Below, piece by piece: positions 20,618-32,363 of a stretch of DNA of 64,000 nt. Location: contig NC_063436.1 of NCBI RefSeq assembly GCF_020379485.1, positions 12,851,389-12,915,388 on the forward strand, written 5' to 3'. Position numbers and translations under genes: made by a program. The notes below the pieces were generated by a model. It made no database searches. It was not told where the DNA came from and worked only from the letters and a program-made list of their open reading frames with translations. Origin of the DNA: Brassica napus (lineage: Eukaryota > Streptophyta > Magnoliopsida > Brassicales > Brassicaceae). The stretch's first letter is position 1; each line of letters begins with the position of its first letter.

Positions 20618-23600
20618 TTAGCACCGTTCGAAGATCTTGTACAGCTTTTCAAGGGATGCTACCTGCAAAAGAGTTAAAAAAAAACAATGTGCTTAATGTC
20701 TTTGTGAGATTTGATTTTCTAGACAAAGGTTTTGGACTTTTATGTTAACATGTGAAATTTATATTGGTAATTAGCAAAAATGGTAACCTTAACAAAAGTC
20801 CCATTTGAAGCCATGGAGGCTGGTGGCTTTAAGAACAATCTCATAGACGGAAACAGCACATGTTGGATTGACCATTCACGTTGCGCCCATGCGGTTTCAG
20901 CATCTGAGAGAAGGTCTTGGTCAAGAACTGACTCCATCTCGACGTTACCCCCTGCAACAGTTTAATGTAAAAATTAGATTCTCACTTCCTTCTCATATGC
21001 AGAAAACCAAAAGCAAAAAGGTAAAATACCTAAAGCTGGATTCTCCTGAGAGCTCTTCTCACTTGTCTTAGTATAATAAAACCGAACACCGTCACCAGAT
21101 GGATTTGGCAAAAGAGGAGGATGCATGGCGTAAAAATTCCCAATAGCTGCAGAAACTCCTTGAAAGCAAGCCTTCTCATCTTCCCATTCAACCTAAATAG
21201 CACGTTAGGGAGACATTAGAACCCACCCACCGTTCCTCTGATCAGTAACATTACTGTAGAAGCTCTTTGATTCAGAAGTACTCACATCATTTCCCAAGCA
21301 TAGTAAAAACTCAGGAACACGATCCATGTCAGGTGTATACTGGTCGAGTATGACAGGAAGCCGTGACAAATTCCCATCGGAATCAATGAACACGCTGAAA
21401 TACTCCTCTAACATCTCTACCTTTTCCATAAGGAGTTCTGTATTCATCTATACATTAAAACGAAACAAGTTAACCAAATCCATAGGCAAACATTACAGCC
21501 TCATGAACTTGTTACAAGTTGAGTAGAAGGCGATGCAGAGGGAAGAACTTACTTCAGCGATTCTTTCTTTCAGATGATCTTTTTCGTTATTTTCAGGATC
21601 TAGATCCTCCTCTTGCAGAGCCAACAATATCAACTCAGACAGAGGGGCTGGATCGCTAAGCTGTATTGCATTAAAATGAGCAAAACGACGAAGAGTTTGC
21701 TGATACATGAGCTCTTTGCTGCAAAATCCAATAAGATGGTATACGGTATGAGCTTTAATACACTTCATATAGACTCTCTATATTGACAAGGTAGAATATC
21801 CTCCAACGATTTAAGACTCAAGAATAATACCTGAGGTTCACAACATTTGCTAGATATAGATGTGTTTGATACTGAACTAATGCGAAAACATCATCTGCCA
21901 TTCCAACATATGTGCAATTCCTAACAGTCTCCAGCAAACCTAACAGAGTACAAATTCAAGAGAAGCGGTTACAAGGATTGGTTTACAAGAAGTTTATGTT
22001 TAGAAGAGCAAAAAATGCCAAGCAAGCAACCTGGATGGCAGCAACCGTCAACTCCAGAAAGAAGTTCCTGGACACTAGAAAGATCAGCCGTTTCCTTTGG
22101 GTTTCTTCTTTGTCTTATAGAAGACCTGCAAGACAAATAATAGTATCACACACCAATAAAACAAGCTCAAATTTTGTTGATATGAAACTACATATGTTGT
22201 ATCAGGTAAGGTCGTACCTTACTGCACTCAAGCTAGAAACCGTGTCAGGTAGATTATGGGGCTTAGGTTGCAAAAACGCATGTAGCCTTCCAGCTGGATC
22301 AGATGAATCCGTTCTCACCATTTTATGCACAGGAACTTTCGGTGTTTTTTGTCCTAGTTAAATAGAAGAGTACAAGTTATTCTATGAAAAAGAGACAAAA
22401 GAGTATGCAACGGGAAAGGACAAAAGAGTATGCAACGGGAAAGGTTTTAGGCAATAAAGGTATTGAACGCAGCCAAATAATTCAGTACCAGAAGGCAGCG
22501 GAGAAACTGGAGTATCACTTCTCGAGGATTTCAACGTAGATTGAATGTATTCCACTTTCTGTAGCATTTAAAGGAACAAAACTATCTAATAAATGTTCTT
22601 AATCTCCAACAAAAATATTGCTTGAAGTTTTTTTTGCAACGCATACCTGCTCTTGAAACGTCCTAGTATCATTTGTGTTCCTCAGTTTCAGTTCAACCTC
22701 TGACTGTATCATCTCGATCATGATTTCCTGGTTTAAAAGGCTTACCTGCGCTGGACCAAAACCATTTATCATTTGATGCATAAATAAGGAATTCGTGTTA
22801 AAAGCAAGTTAAGTAGTAAAAACACAATCTTATCATAGAAATAGTTGGACACATATACATGAATCTTAAGCAGCTGTCTCAAAGCAATTACCTCTTTTTT
22901 TGTTGGGTGAATATTGATATCAACATGCTCCCGTGGCAAATTGATCGACATGTAGACAAAAGGTTTCGATGCTTTTGGTAATGTTGCAGCATAAACAATC
23001 TCAATGGCTCTTTTTAAAGCTGAACATTCCACCAACCTATCTGTTGCAATCAATAATCTAAGTGTCACAAAGGATTATCTAGCAGTGATAAATCAGATAT
23101 AGCTTTTCAGTTCTATTGAGGAAAGAAAGCCCTCACCATTAATGAAAAGCACCAAAATGGTCTTCTTAGCAACATAATTCGAATTGGACACAAAACCTTC
23201 CATATCAAAAGCACAACCGGAGGATTCACCAGAGGAGACTTCTACTTTAATCAAGCTTTTCGCAACTGACACACCGTAAACTGATCTGATAGAATCAAGC
23301 CTTGAAGACGACACGACAGAGTGAACATCAGCCTTGACAGCTCCATGCTGGCGAGAAAGCAATCATTAAAAAAAAAAGCCAAGCTTCCAAGAAGGTAAGA
23401 TTAGTTTTGTTAGTAAGTATTACAAACCTTTCGACAAGAGAAGCTAACGTTATTGTGATGAATGGCCATCCGGCTCAGCAAATCAACTATTTTTCCATAA
23501 TCATCAGCAGAGTTCTGAAGTGTCTTCCTTCTAGCAATCATATTATAGAACAAATTCTCCACCTAAAACATAACAAAACTCAATAACAACAAACCAAAGT

Positions 23601-24340
23601 TACTCTTTGTTCAACCAATTTGATAAAACTAACCATTATCTGCGTTCCTTTGACAGCCGCACACGCCTTTGGCTCATGCTCCATCACACCATCTCTGTAA
23701 GACACTCTGAAACAGAAATTGCAAATATATAATTGATTAACAAATATTGAGCAGAACAAAACATATCTTTAACAAATCAAAGTTCCAGACCTGTGACCAT
23801 GAATCTGGCCTTTGGTGATAGTGGTGACAGTAACATGAGCAACATAAGTCATACTAGCAAGCGCCTCTCCTCTAAAACCCATCGAACTAAGAGAGAACAA
23901 ATCTTCATACTTGCTCAGCTTCGACGTCGTATGCCTCTCGCATAGAATCGGCAAGTCTTCACGCTACAATACGAAAATAACAATTGAATCATTTTTGCTC
24001 CACATCGACAACGTTGATATTCAGAGTGAAGAATCTTTACTCTAATGCCGTGGCCATCGTCCGAGACTTGAATTAGCTTCAAGCCACCGTCCTTAACAGT
24101 GACGCTTATGGAAGTTGAGTCGGCGTCGAGGCTATTCTCGACGAGCTCCTTAACCGCCGAAACTGGACGCTGGATTACTTCACCCGCTGCGATACGGTTT
24201 ACCACTGACTCTTCTAGCCGTTGTATCTTCGGCGGGTCTCTCGGTGCAATTGACGTCGACGGAGACTCTTCTACATCCATCGACATGGCTGTTGACTCTT
24301 CCTCTTCCATCGCCACCGCAAGAGGCGAACAGTCCGTCAT
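20618..24340 (-). CDS. MLH1: DNA mismatch repair protein MLH1, complete, 16 exons
   Basis: Exons: 24340-24041, 23963-23791, 23706-23634, 23562-23428, 23347-23137, 23040-22892, 22745-22647, 22558-22489, 22353-22218, 22125-22031, 21939-21831, 21718-21553, 21447-21286, 21192-21030, 20951-20788, 20662-20618. All borders are GT..AG and phases agree, giving 749 residues. The GHKL ATPase motifs are intact: [25 protein letters not shown] (catalytic Glu65, Asn69), DDGHGIR and [10 protein letters not shown]. The C-terminal PMS1-interaction domain ends in the conserved FERC. MLH1 pairs with PMS1 or MLH3 in the nucleus to act after MutS recognition and in meiotic crossovers. The acidic N-terminal extension has Met codons at residues 1, 11, 19 and 21, so the start is uncertain within 20 residues. 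Confidence 0.95.
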
Positions 24341-24539
24341 CTCTCCTCCGCTAAAAAACCTCGCGCCAGATACGAATTAGTGACGCTTAGAGTCTGCACA
24401 TTGGGTCAAGGACGTCTTTAAAGCCCATTTATCCAAGTTTGGGTCTTTAGCCTAGTTAAAAATCCACTGAGCCAACGACGTCGTTTTAGTTGTCCCCCAG
24501 ATACGACTTGGCGTTTGTAAGTGAACCAGATTTGATGTT

Positions 24540-24855
24540 TTCGCGAAATTTTTTTTACGGTTTTGGCGGGAATATTTGATTTTTGCAATTTTGGTAGAAA
24601 ACATGTTTTTATAGTGTTGGCAGGAAATGCGATTTTACGATTTTGGTGGAAACCCAAAATTTAATTGTTTTGGTGAGAAACGTGATTTTGCAGTTTTGGG
24701 TAGAAAATCCAATTTTGATTTTTTAGCGGAAATTTTTAATTTTACGACTTTGGCGGAAAATCCGATTTTGCATATTTGAAAGGGAAATCCAATTTCGGGT
24801 TTTTTCGGGAAACATGATTTTACGATTTTGATGGGAAAACCCGATTTTAGAATTT
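24540..24855. repeat. Degenerate minisatellite upstream of MLH1
   Basis: Imperfect units of roughly 30-45 bp, built on GATTTTACGATTTTGGCGGG and GGAAAACCCGATTTT variants, repeat about eight to ten times. The array begins ~200 bp beyond the MLH1 start codon and may overlap its upstream control region. Confidence 0.7.
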
Positions 24856-25632
24856 TTCTAAAATAATTAATATAAACTAGTTGTTTTAAAATTTATATTA
24901 AAGGATACTTATGTCTTTTTGTTTTTGACATGCAAATGCTGCATCTAAACTCTACACTTTTGGCATCTTAATTATTTAGGTTTTGTAAATGGTGTGGATT
25001 TTGCATCCATGCATCATCTAGATGATAGTGCGATTGTGTCCAAACAACATTTGAATATTTACATCTACATACAACATCCAGCATAAAAAAAGGAACATGG
25101 CCATAGTGTTTCCTGGTTTACTTAGCTGTGATGGATTCCTATGAACCGATTCTGATTTCAATTTGACTCCCGGTTGGTTCTTTTTGGAAGCAAAATGAGT
25201 TTCACAACGATTTAAATTGGTCCCGGTTACAATACGTACGACGTGCCGTTGGGAACATGTCCCTACCAATATCTGACGTGAGGCTAAAGGAAAAGCAGTT
25301 TTCTGTTTAGTGCGCGGTAATATATTTGATTATGTGAAATTAAAAGTGAAACGAAAGACAGGTTCAGCTTTGTGACAAAAACAAAAGAGTTTTATTCTGA
25401 TTTATAAGAGTTATTTGTGTACTGGAAATCTGATTTTCGGTAACAAACAAATATGTCTTTTTAAAAGTTCTAATTCCGGTTTGTAGCAGTTTTAATATTT
25501 TTTTTTTACTTTTGATCATATAATTACAAAAGAAAATTAATAAAATAACCCGATATATTTTAATAAACTATAAATAATATAACTTATCATGATCAATTTT
25601 TTTTGCTTAATATTCTTTAGTTTTATTATATG
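24856..25632. other. Gene-free spacer
   Basis: AT-rich DNA between the minisatellite and the Helitron remains. I see no supportable gene or element. Confidence 0.4.
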
Positions 25633-25747
25633 CTAGGGGTTTTCCTGCACCATATGCGATGATAAATTTTTTTAATTAAAATTATATTTAAAAACAAAAT
25701 TTTATTGTTATTTTATATTTTAGTATGTTTTCTTATTTAAATATAAA
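25633..25747 (-). mobile_element. 3' end of a truncated Helitron
   Basis: On the minus strand this reads ATCGCATATGGTGCAGGAAAACC then CTAG (25636-25633), nearly the same 3' terminus as the intact element at 39289-40124. The matching 5' end was not found; a second Helitron (25748-26359) begins directly beside it. Confidence 0.55.
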
Positions 25748-26359
25748 CTAGATTTTGACCCGCGCTTTCAAAGCGCGGATTTATTTTTGTTTTTTTTTTC
25801 AATTGACAAATATTTAGTAAATGTCACATTTTCATATATTTGTGTTTTATTTTATAAAAGACTTAAAAATTTTATCTTTATTTATCGTATTTCATTTTAA
25901 ATGACTATTTATGTTAAAAAAATTAAACTTTATTTTTTTAATGAATTAAGTTGGTATAACTTTGATAAATTAATTTTATTATGGGGTTAATATTTTAATT
26001 AAAAAATTATATACTTTTAATAAAGATTTATACTTTTCAATAAAAAAATTCAATTATTTTTATGAATGCTTAAATTATATTAAGAAAAGAAAAAAATAAT
26101 AATTAAGAATAGTTGAAAAAAAATATTTGAACTTGGACTCATTGGACCAAAGGAAAAAAAAAGTGAGAATTGAATCTGATTTTTTAATAGGCCCAAATGG
26201 CCCAAGAGAGATTTGATTTGGGCTGGATCCAAAAATAATGACCCAATATAAATTTGTTATTAATATTATTTAATTGTCCTTAATGAAACATGCAATGTTA
26301 GTAAAAAAAACATGCCATAAGGTAATTATGACAATAGGATTCCGCTTTAATAGTATAGA
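25748..26359 (-). mobile_element. Short non-autonomous Helitron (612 bp)
   Basis: On the minus strand it begins TCTATACTATTAAAGCGG (26359) and ends with a perfect hairpin (CCGCGCTTT and AAAGCGCGG arms), GTCAAAAT and CTAG (25751-25748). Host A (25747) and T (26360) flank it. No coding capacity. Confidence 0.88.
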
Positions 26360-28009
26360 TTTTGATTTAATTGAACCTAAAATTAAGATAAAATAAACTG
26401 TTTTGTTTATTTAAAATTATATTAAAAAATAAATATGTATATATTTAAATTTATAGTCTTAGATAAATTTTTATCTATTTCTTTTAGATAAAATATATTA
26501 AATCAACTTGTATAAAATTATAAGGGATTATAAAACAATTTGATATAAAAGTTGATTAATTATCAAAAAGTACAACTAAACTATATTTCTAAAATTTGTA
26601 GATATATAAAAAAAGCTAATAATATTACGATTAAAAATTATTTTTTTTAACAAAATGGTAAAAAAATGTTAATCTTTTTAATAATAAAATTGTATAATTA
26701 TAAAACATAGAAAAAAATATTTAGAAAATTTTAAAATATTATTATATTTTATCATTATGTTATTTAAGGTCATATTTGAATAGGTTTATATTTTGATGAT
26801 GATATATAATTTATTAGCCTACCCTAAAAAATTACTAATCATATATTTTTGGAAAGAGAGATGAAAGCTTTGGAAGAGAATAAAATAAAATTATGAAAAT
26901 ATATAAAATTAAAAAAATTAAAAATTAAAATCACATTTTAGTAAACTTCTGATGAAATCTAGTTAAAATTTATAGTTTAGTAGATTGAAATTGTAATAAA
27001 GTGAAAATATAATGTTTTATATTAGTTGATAAACGGCTGGAAATTGTAGCTATCCGATTTAAGTTAATCAAACGGCTATGAGTTATTCTTGATGTAATAA
27101 CGTGAAAATATAATGTTTTATTGAATTAGTATAACGACTAACCACCACATGCGAGGGTTATGATGGCAAAAATGTTATTATTTCTACATGTGTCTAATTT
27201 GAGAAATAGAAATAATACTTTCAACTGGTAAATATTTTTTCATTTTATTATATTACGATTTCAATTAATAAGTTTGTTTATGATTAGACGAAAACAATTA
27301 GGAATTGGAGTTTACGAAATATTATTTTTCTCACATGCATAGTCACTTTTTAAACGGTCAAACTTATATTTTTGTTGTTGTTTGTTGATGTTTTTTTGAC
27401 ATCGTTGTTGTTATTATGTATATCAATGTGGAAAAATAGTTTGTAACTACCATTATGCTAGTAGCATATAGTAATTCTTATGTAACAATGTTAGTAGTAT
27501 TTAGACAGAAATAATGTATGACAGCGTAGCCAATGTAATTTGCATGGTATTTATTATAATTGGTGCGTTAATAAACGTTATTTCGTTTGTAATGAGCAAT
27601 CATGGAATATAACTTTTATCTACTAAATATATTTCCAGAAATGAAATTAGTGTTTTAATTTTCTGAAAAGGGAACAGAAGAATTTTGTAGAAACTTGTTA
27701 CTAGTCTACTTGACCATTAATTAATTTAATAAAATATATTTTAGTTTCTGGTGGAAAAATGAATACCATTTATTTTGGTGGTTTCAAAAAGTTTAATAAT
27801 TTAGATGTACCAGTGGTTACATTATTAATGTCTTTAAAGAAAGGATAAAGACATCTTTTACTTTATTGGAACAGCTTTTTGAGTTGTAATTTTGAGACGC
27901 ATTGGATTCCTTGTTTGACCATTGTCTACCTGAAAAACCCGCTAACATTGAATATATCTCTCTGTCTTCTCTATCCCTTTCATCTTCTTTTCTCTATAAA
28001 ATTAAAAAA
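26360..28009. other. AT-rich spacer and patellin upstream region
   Basis: Very AT-rich DNA without a supportable gene. A short block containing GTGAAAATATAATGTTTTAT occurs twice (about 27000 and 27100). The leader of the patellin gene, C/T-rich, occupies the last ~100 bp. Confidence 0.45.
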
Positions 28010-30325
28010 ATGCCTCAAGATTCTGCGACTACTACTACTACTACTTCTCCGCCGCCACCATCAACCGCAGTGAACTCGATGCCGAACGGTTCCCCTACCA
28101 ATCCTTCCACTTCTCTGACGCAACCAGACTTTAAGGATGAAGATGAAAACCCAAAGCAACTAACTTTGGAACCAGAGCCAATTCAGCCGCCGCCGGTGAC
28201 TCCGGAGCCAAATCCGCAGCCGAGCTCTGACCAAGATTCTCGGTTATCTTTAGTTCCGGAGCCGGAGGAGACCAACAACGCGGCGGAGGTGACAGAGCAG
28301 ACTCACCAAGTCACGCCGGAGACAGCAACATTGGAGCAAGAAGGTCTCAAACACACGGCGGAGAATTCAGAAACGCCGGTGGCTACGGAGCCAAATACAC
28401 AACGGAGTTCTGAGCAAGATTCTTCGTTGCTTTTAGTTCCGGAGCCCGAGGAGACCGACCACACCGCGGAGGATTCAAAGCAGCCTCACCAAGTGACGCC
28501 GGAGACGGTGGCTTCGGAGCCAGAAAGTCCCAAACACGTGGCGGAGGATTCAGAGCAGCCACGTCAAGTGATGCCGGAGAATGTGACTTCGGAGCCAGAG
28601 ACGTCGCTGCTTGAGCTTTCGGAGCAAGGAGAGCCTAACCATAAGGTGGAGAATGATTCAGAGAAGCTGACACCGGAGACAGAACCAACGCAGAAGCTGA
28701 TGTTAGAGCAGCGGAAAAAGTACACGGAGGTAGCAGACTGGACAGAGCCGGAACCACCAGACGCGGCGGTGTTAGAAGCTGCAGCGTCAGCCCCCGAGCC
28801 AAAGCAACCAGAGCCTCACAACCCTGAAGTCGCAGCTTCTTCCTTGAAAACAAGATCGTTGGCGGAGATGATGAACAGAGAAGAAGCCGAAGAGAAACCA
28901 AAGATTCAGATTCCTCATAGCCTCGGCTCCTTCAAGGAAGAAACCAACAGAATCTCCGACCTCTCGGACCACGAGTTAAACGCTCTTCACGAGCTCCGTC
29001 ACCTCTTGCAAGAATCAACCACCATAGACTCCAGCAAAACCTTCATATGGGGTGTGCCACTTCTCAAAGACGACAGAAGCGACGTCGTTTTGCTCAAATT
29101 CTTGAGAGCCAGAGATTTCAAACCGCAAGAAGCTTACTCAATGCTCACCAAGACACTCCAGTGGAGAATGGAGTTCAACATCGAGGAGCTTCTCGACGAA
29201 AACCTCGGAGACCATTTAGACAAGGTTGTGTTCATGCAAGGACAAGACAGGGAGAATCATCCGGTCTGTTACAACGTCTACGGTGAGTTTCAGGACAAGG
29301 ATCTTTATCAGAAGACGTTCTCGGACGAGGAGAAGAGAGACCGGTTCTTGAGGTGGAGGGTTCAGTTTCTTGAGAAGAGTATAAGAAAGCTAGATTTTGT
29401 GGCTGGTGGGGTTTCCACGATCTGTCAAGTAAACGATCTCAAGAACTCTCCAGGACCTGGCAAAACCGAGCTCAGGGTAGCCACTAAGCAAGCTCTTCAT
29501 CTTCTTCAAGACAATTACCCTGAGTTTATCTCTAAACAGGTATATAAATCTTTTGTATTGACAGTCATGTTTATATGTGAGAATCTGATAATGTGGAATG
29601 TTGTCACCAGATATTCATCAACGTTCCATGGTGGTACCTTGCTTTCTATAGGATTATCAGCCCTTTCATGACCCAAAGGTCAAAGAGCAAACTCGTTTTC
29701 TCAGGTCCTTCAAGATCTGCAGAAACCCTTTTCAAGTAATTAATAAAAAATCTTTGAGCTTTTTTCTTCACATTGTTTCTATAACTATTGTTAAAGTCAC
29801 TCTCTGTCTTTTGGTTTATTAGGTACATATCACCAGAACATGTCCCGGTTCAGTACGGTGGACTAAGTGTGGATAACTGCGACTGCAACTCGGATTTCAC
29901 ACATGAGGACACCGCCACTGAGATTACCGTTAAACCAACAACAAAACAAACCGTCGAGATTATTATTTACGAGGTGAGAGACTTTTTCTATGGGGACAAT
30001 TTTATACAAATTTTACACTTATGCATGTGATTTGTTACAATTGTGCTTCGAATTATTTTGTCTGCAGAGATGCACCATCGTGTGGGAGATTAGAGTAGTG
30101 GGATGGGAGGTTATGTATGGAGCAGAGTTTGTGCCGGAGAACAAAGAAGGATACACAGTGATAATTCAGAAGCCGAGGAAGATGGCTTCAGGAGATGAAC
30201 CGGTTGTGTCTCAAAGCTTCAAAGTTGGAGAAGTTGGCAAGATTTTACTAAGTGTGGATAACCCAACGTCCAACAAGAAAATTCTTATTTACAGGTTCAA
30301 GGTTAAGCCTTTGCCGTGTGAGTAA
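28010..30325 (+). CDS. PATL5: Patellin-5 (Sec14/GOLD phosphoinositide-binding protein)
   Basis: Four exons: 28010-29539, 29611-29735, 29823-29973 and 30068-30325, all GT..AG and in phase, giving 687 residues. Residues 1-290 are an acidic Pro/Glu-rich region with internal repeats (VPEPEET, HQVTPET, TSEPE). Next come the CRAL-TRIO N-helix (SDVVLLKFLRARDFKPQEAY), the Sec14 lipid-binding fold (ENHPVCYNVYGEF through FINVPWWYLAFYRIISPF), and a C-terminal GOLD domain closing with ILIYRFKVKPLPCE. Patellins bind phosphoinositides and work in membrane traffic and cell-plate formation. Long acidic N-terminus, length and position next to MLH1 fit PATL5. The frame upstream of 28010 is open but has no ATG. 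Confidence 0.93.
28210..28540 (+). repeat. Internal coding repeat in the patellin N-terminus
   Basis: Two ~40-residue units share VPEPEETNNAAE / VPEPEETDHTAE followed by HQVTPET; a third partial unit follows (PRQVMPEN). This is an in-frame duplication within the acidic region and probably varies in copy number between species. Confidence 0.7.
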
Positions 30326-31343
30326 CAAAAGTTGCATCTATCTTCAAGAGTAGTTGTCCAAAAAAAAAAAAAAAATCTTCAAGTGTTTCTTAGCTTAGAA
30401 CTTGATCAAATGTTTGTTGGTTGTGTTTCTTTTTCTTCTTCTTCTATATGGCCGACATATGCGTGTGTTTCCTGTTTGTTAAATGCGTTTATTTTAGATT
30501 TGTATTTTGCTTTAGTATCTCTTTAATTTGCTTCCAAGGAGGATGATGTTTTGAGTAGTAAATGGCTTTTAAAGGATACATGCTTTTTTTTGTTGGTCAG
30601 GAATTAAGTGTCCAGTGCAGATTGTTAAGAAAAGAGTATGACAATGATTGCTGTAATTGCATCTTGCTAAATCCTTATAATTGCTTCTTGCTCAATCCTT
30701 ATAATTGCTCCTCTGAATATTGCTTAGCATATATCAGCGGAATCTTAAACACAATCTCATCAGGGACTTCAAGCCAAGTGTAGCAAGCAGTTCCTCTTGT
30801 GGTTATTTAGAACAAAATTTGGATGCCACTGATGAAGACAAACAACAGTAAAATCAAAAGGGAAGATATCAAGGAGAGTGTTGAGAAAAAATTAAAGGGT
30901 AGTAAACAAACTGTGTCTTCTTCACATCGAAGTGGGATCATTAAAAAAAAAAACTCACATGTGATGTAAGTAATTAATATGATCAAATCCACACATACCA
31001 GATTACCAGTTATCAATCTCAAGTCATCACATTCAACAAGAGTAAAGAGTAAAAAAAGTATTTTAACTCGTAACGACCGATCCCCTTAAATAAATATAGT
31101 GTTACACGTAACTTTAAACTATAAAAACAACTAATTATAGAAACAAAACAAGATGAATGATAGAAGAGAATCACGTCATTTTTCTCTAATAGCTGAACAA
31201 AACAATCAAAATTGACTAATATCATTGATAATGATGGATATGCTATTGATAAATAGATGCAATCACCAATTAAGATTGATCTAATTGATATACATTCCTT
31301 TTATCTACAATTGCATTTTTTTTTCTGGAAAACAAACAAAAAT
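30326..31343. other. 3' flanks of patellin and of the minus-strand gene
   Basis: About 1 kb of convergent 3' DNA. A short direct repeat (AATCCTTATAATTGCT) occurs around 30671-30715. No gene is supported. Confidence 0.45.
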
Positions 31344-31712
31344 CTAAGACAAAAGAGGAACCCTAATTGGATCGCTATCGCCGTCATATTCATCTCCACA
31401 ATCGTAAATGGATCTAGCTTGATCCTCTAAGTATCTCTCAAGCAAACTACCTTCAATCTCAACTTCTTCCACTACAAGCTCGCCGAATCCTTCCTCACAT
31501 CGCCGCAAATCATCTTCGCCTGCGGCGAGAACTTCCGTTACGACGGAGGAAGGTGGTGATTTCACGATTCGGCTGCGGAGGCGACTGAAGACCTCGACGG
31601 CACAGAGGAGAGGGATCGAAAGGCAGAGAAGAGGTAGAAGGATAGGCGAACAAAGTAGGAAGAAGACGAAGCGACTCAACCGTGTAGGGAGGAAGGATGC
31701 GGCGGTTAGCAT
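31344..31712 (-). CDS. Small hydrophobic-headed acidic protein, unrecognised
   Basis: A single-exon frame of 122 codons from an ATG at 31712. The N-terminal third is strongly hydrophobic with few charges (FVFFLLCSPILLPLLCLSIP), then basic (FSRLRSRIVK). The rest is rich in Glu and Asp (EDDLRRCEEGFGELVVEEVE) and ends SDPIRVPLLS. This looks like a single-pass membrane protein with an acidic soluble tail. GC content and codon use are higher than in the AT-rich flanks, which argues for a real gene. I do not recognise a family; it could correspond to the small unknown gene that follows patellin-5 in A. thaliana. Confidence 0.6.
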   Translation of the reverse strand: MLTAASFLPTRLSRFVFFLLCSPILLPLLCLSIPLLCAVEVFSRLRSRIVKSPPSSVVTEVLAAGEDDLRRCEEGFGELVVEEVEIEGSLLERYLEDQARSIYDCGDEYDGDSDPIRVPLLS

Positions 31713-32363
31713 GACGTCAGCGGAACGAAACGGCGGCGTTCATTTGTTTCGTGTTTTTGGGGTCCTACCGGGAAGCTTTGGCACATGACTTACTTTCTTA
31801 ATCCAAAGACTTTTTTTCTTTTTTTTTTTGCTTTTATACATTCATTCAGTCTCTTGCCGACTTCCATGTTACCTTAAGTAATTTTAATATATTTTTTGGG
31901 CTGTCTCTCAAGTAATTTTCTGATGACCAAACATGTGCCTAACCCTTAAGTACTGTTTTTATAAATAAAAAAAAAGTACTGTTTTTATATTCTTTATATT
32001 TACATAGTTTGGGAAAATTAGTTGACAGAAGAACAACGATGATGAATACTTAAGGATAATAATCTGAAATGCCCGAAAACTTTATAAAACTTTTTTGAGG
32101 TGCCCCGGTTATAAAAAAATGAACTAGACTATGAACTGTGTTTAAAAGCACGAGCATATTTTTTAACAAAATCTAGTTTACAATATCATTTAGATTTTAA
32201 CATTTTTGATGATTAATTTTTAACATTTTATTTTACTGCATTTTAAAAGTTGTCTGCTTTATTCATTTCACCGTAAGAAAAGGTCAAAGTTGTCTGCTTT
32301 ATTCATTTCACCGTAAAAAGGCTCCTAGATACTTGCTGGAGGTAAACCAAACATCTTTTCACC
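31713..32363. other. Spacer with a tandem repeat before the ZRK gene
   Basis: It contains two adjacent copies of a ~30-bp block (AAAGTTGTCTGCTTTATTCA..) at 32246-32275 and 32286-32315, immediately upstream of the kinase-like gene, where it could matter for its promoter or leader. Nothing else is evident. Confidence 0.6.

Noticed and set aside
27902..28009. In-frame extension upstream of the patellin start
   Set aside because: The open frame lacks an ATG; the first ATG is at 28010, directly after a C/T-rich leader.
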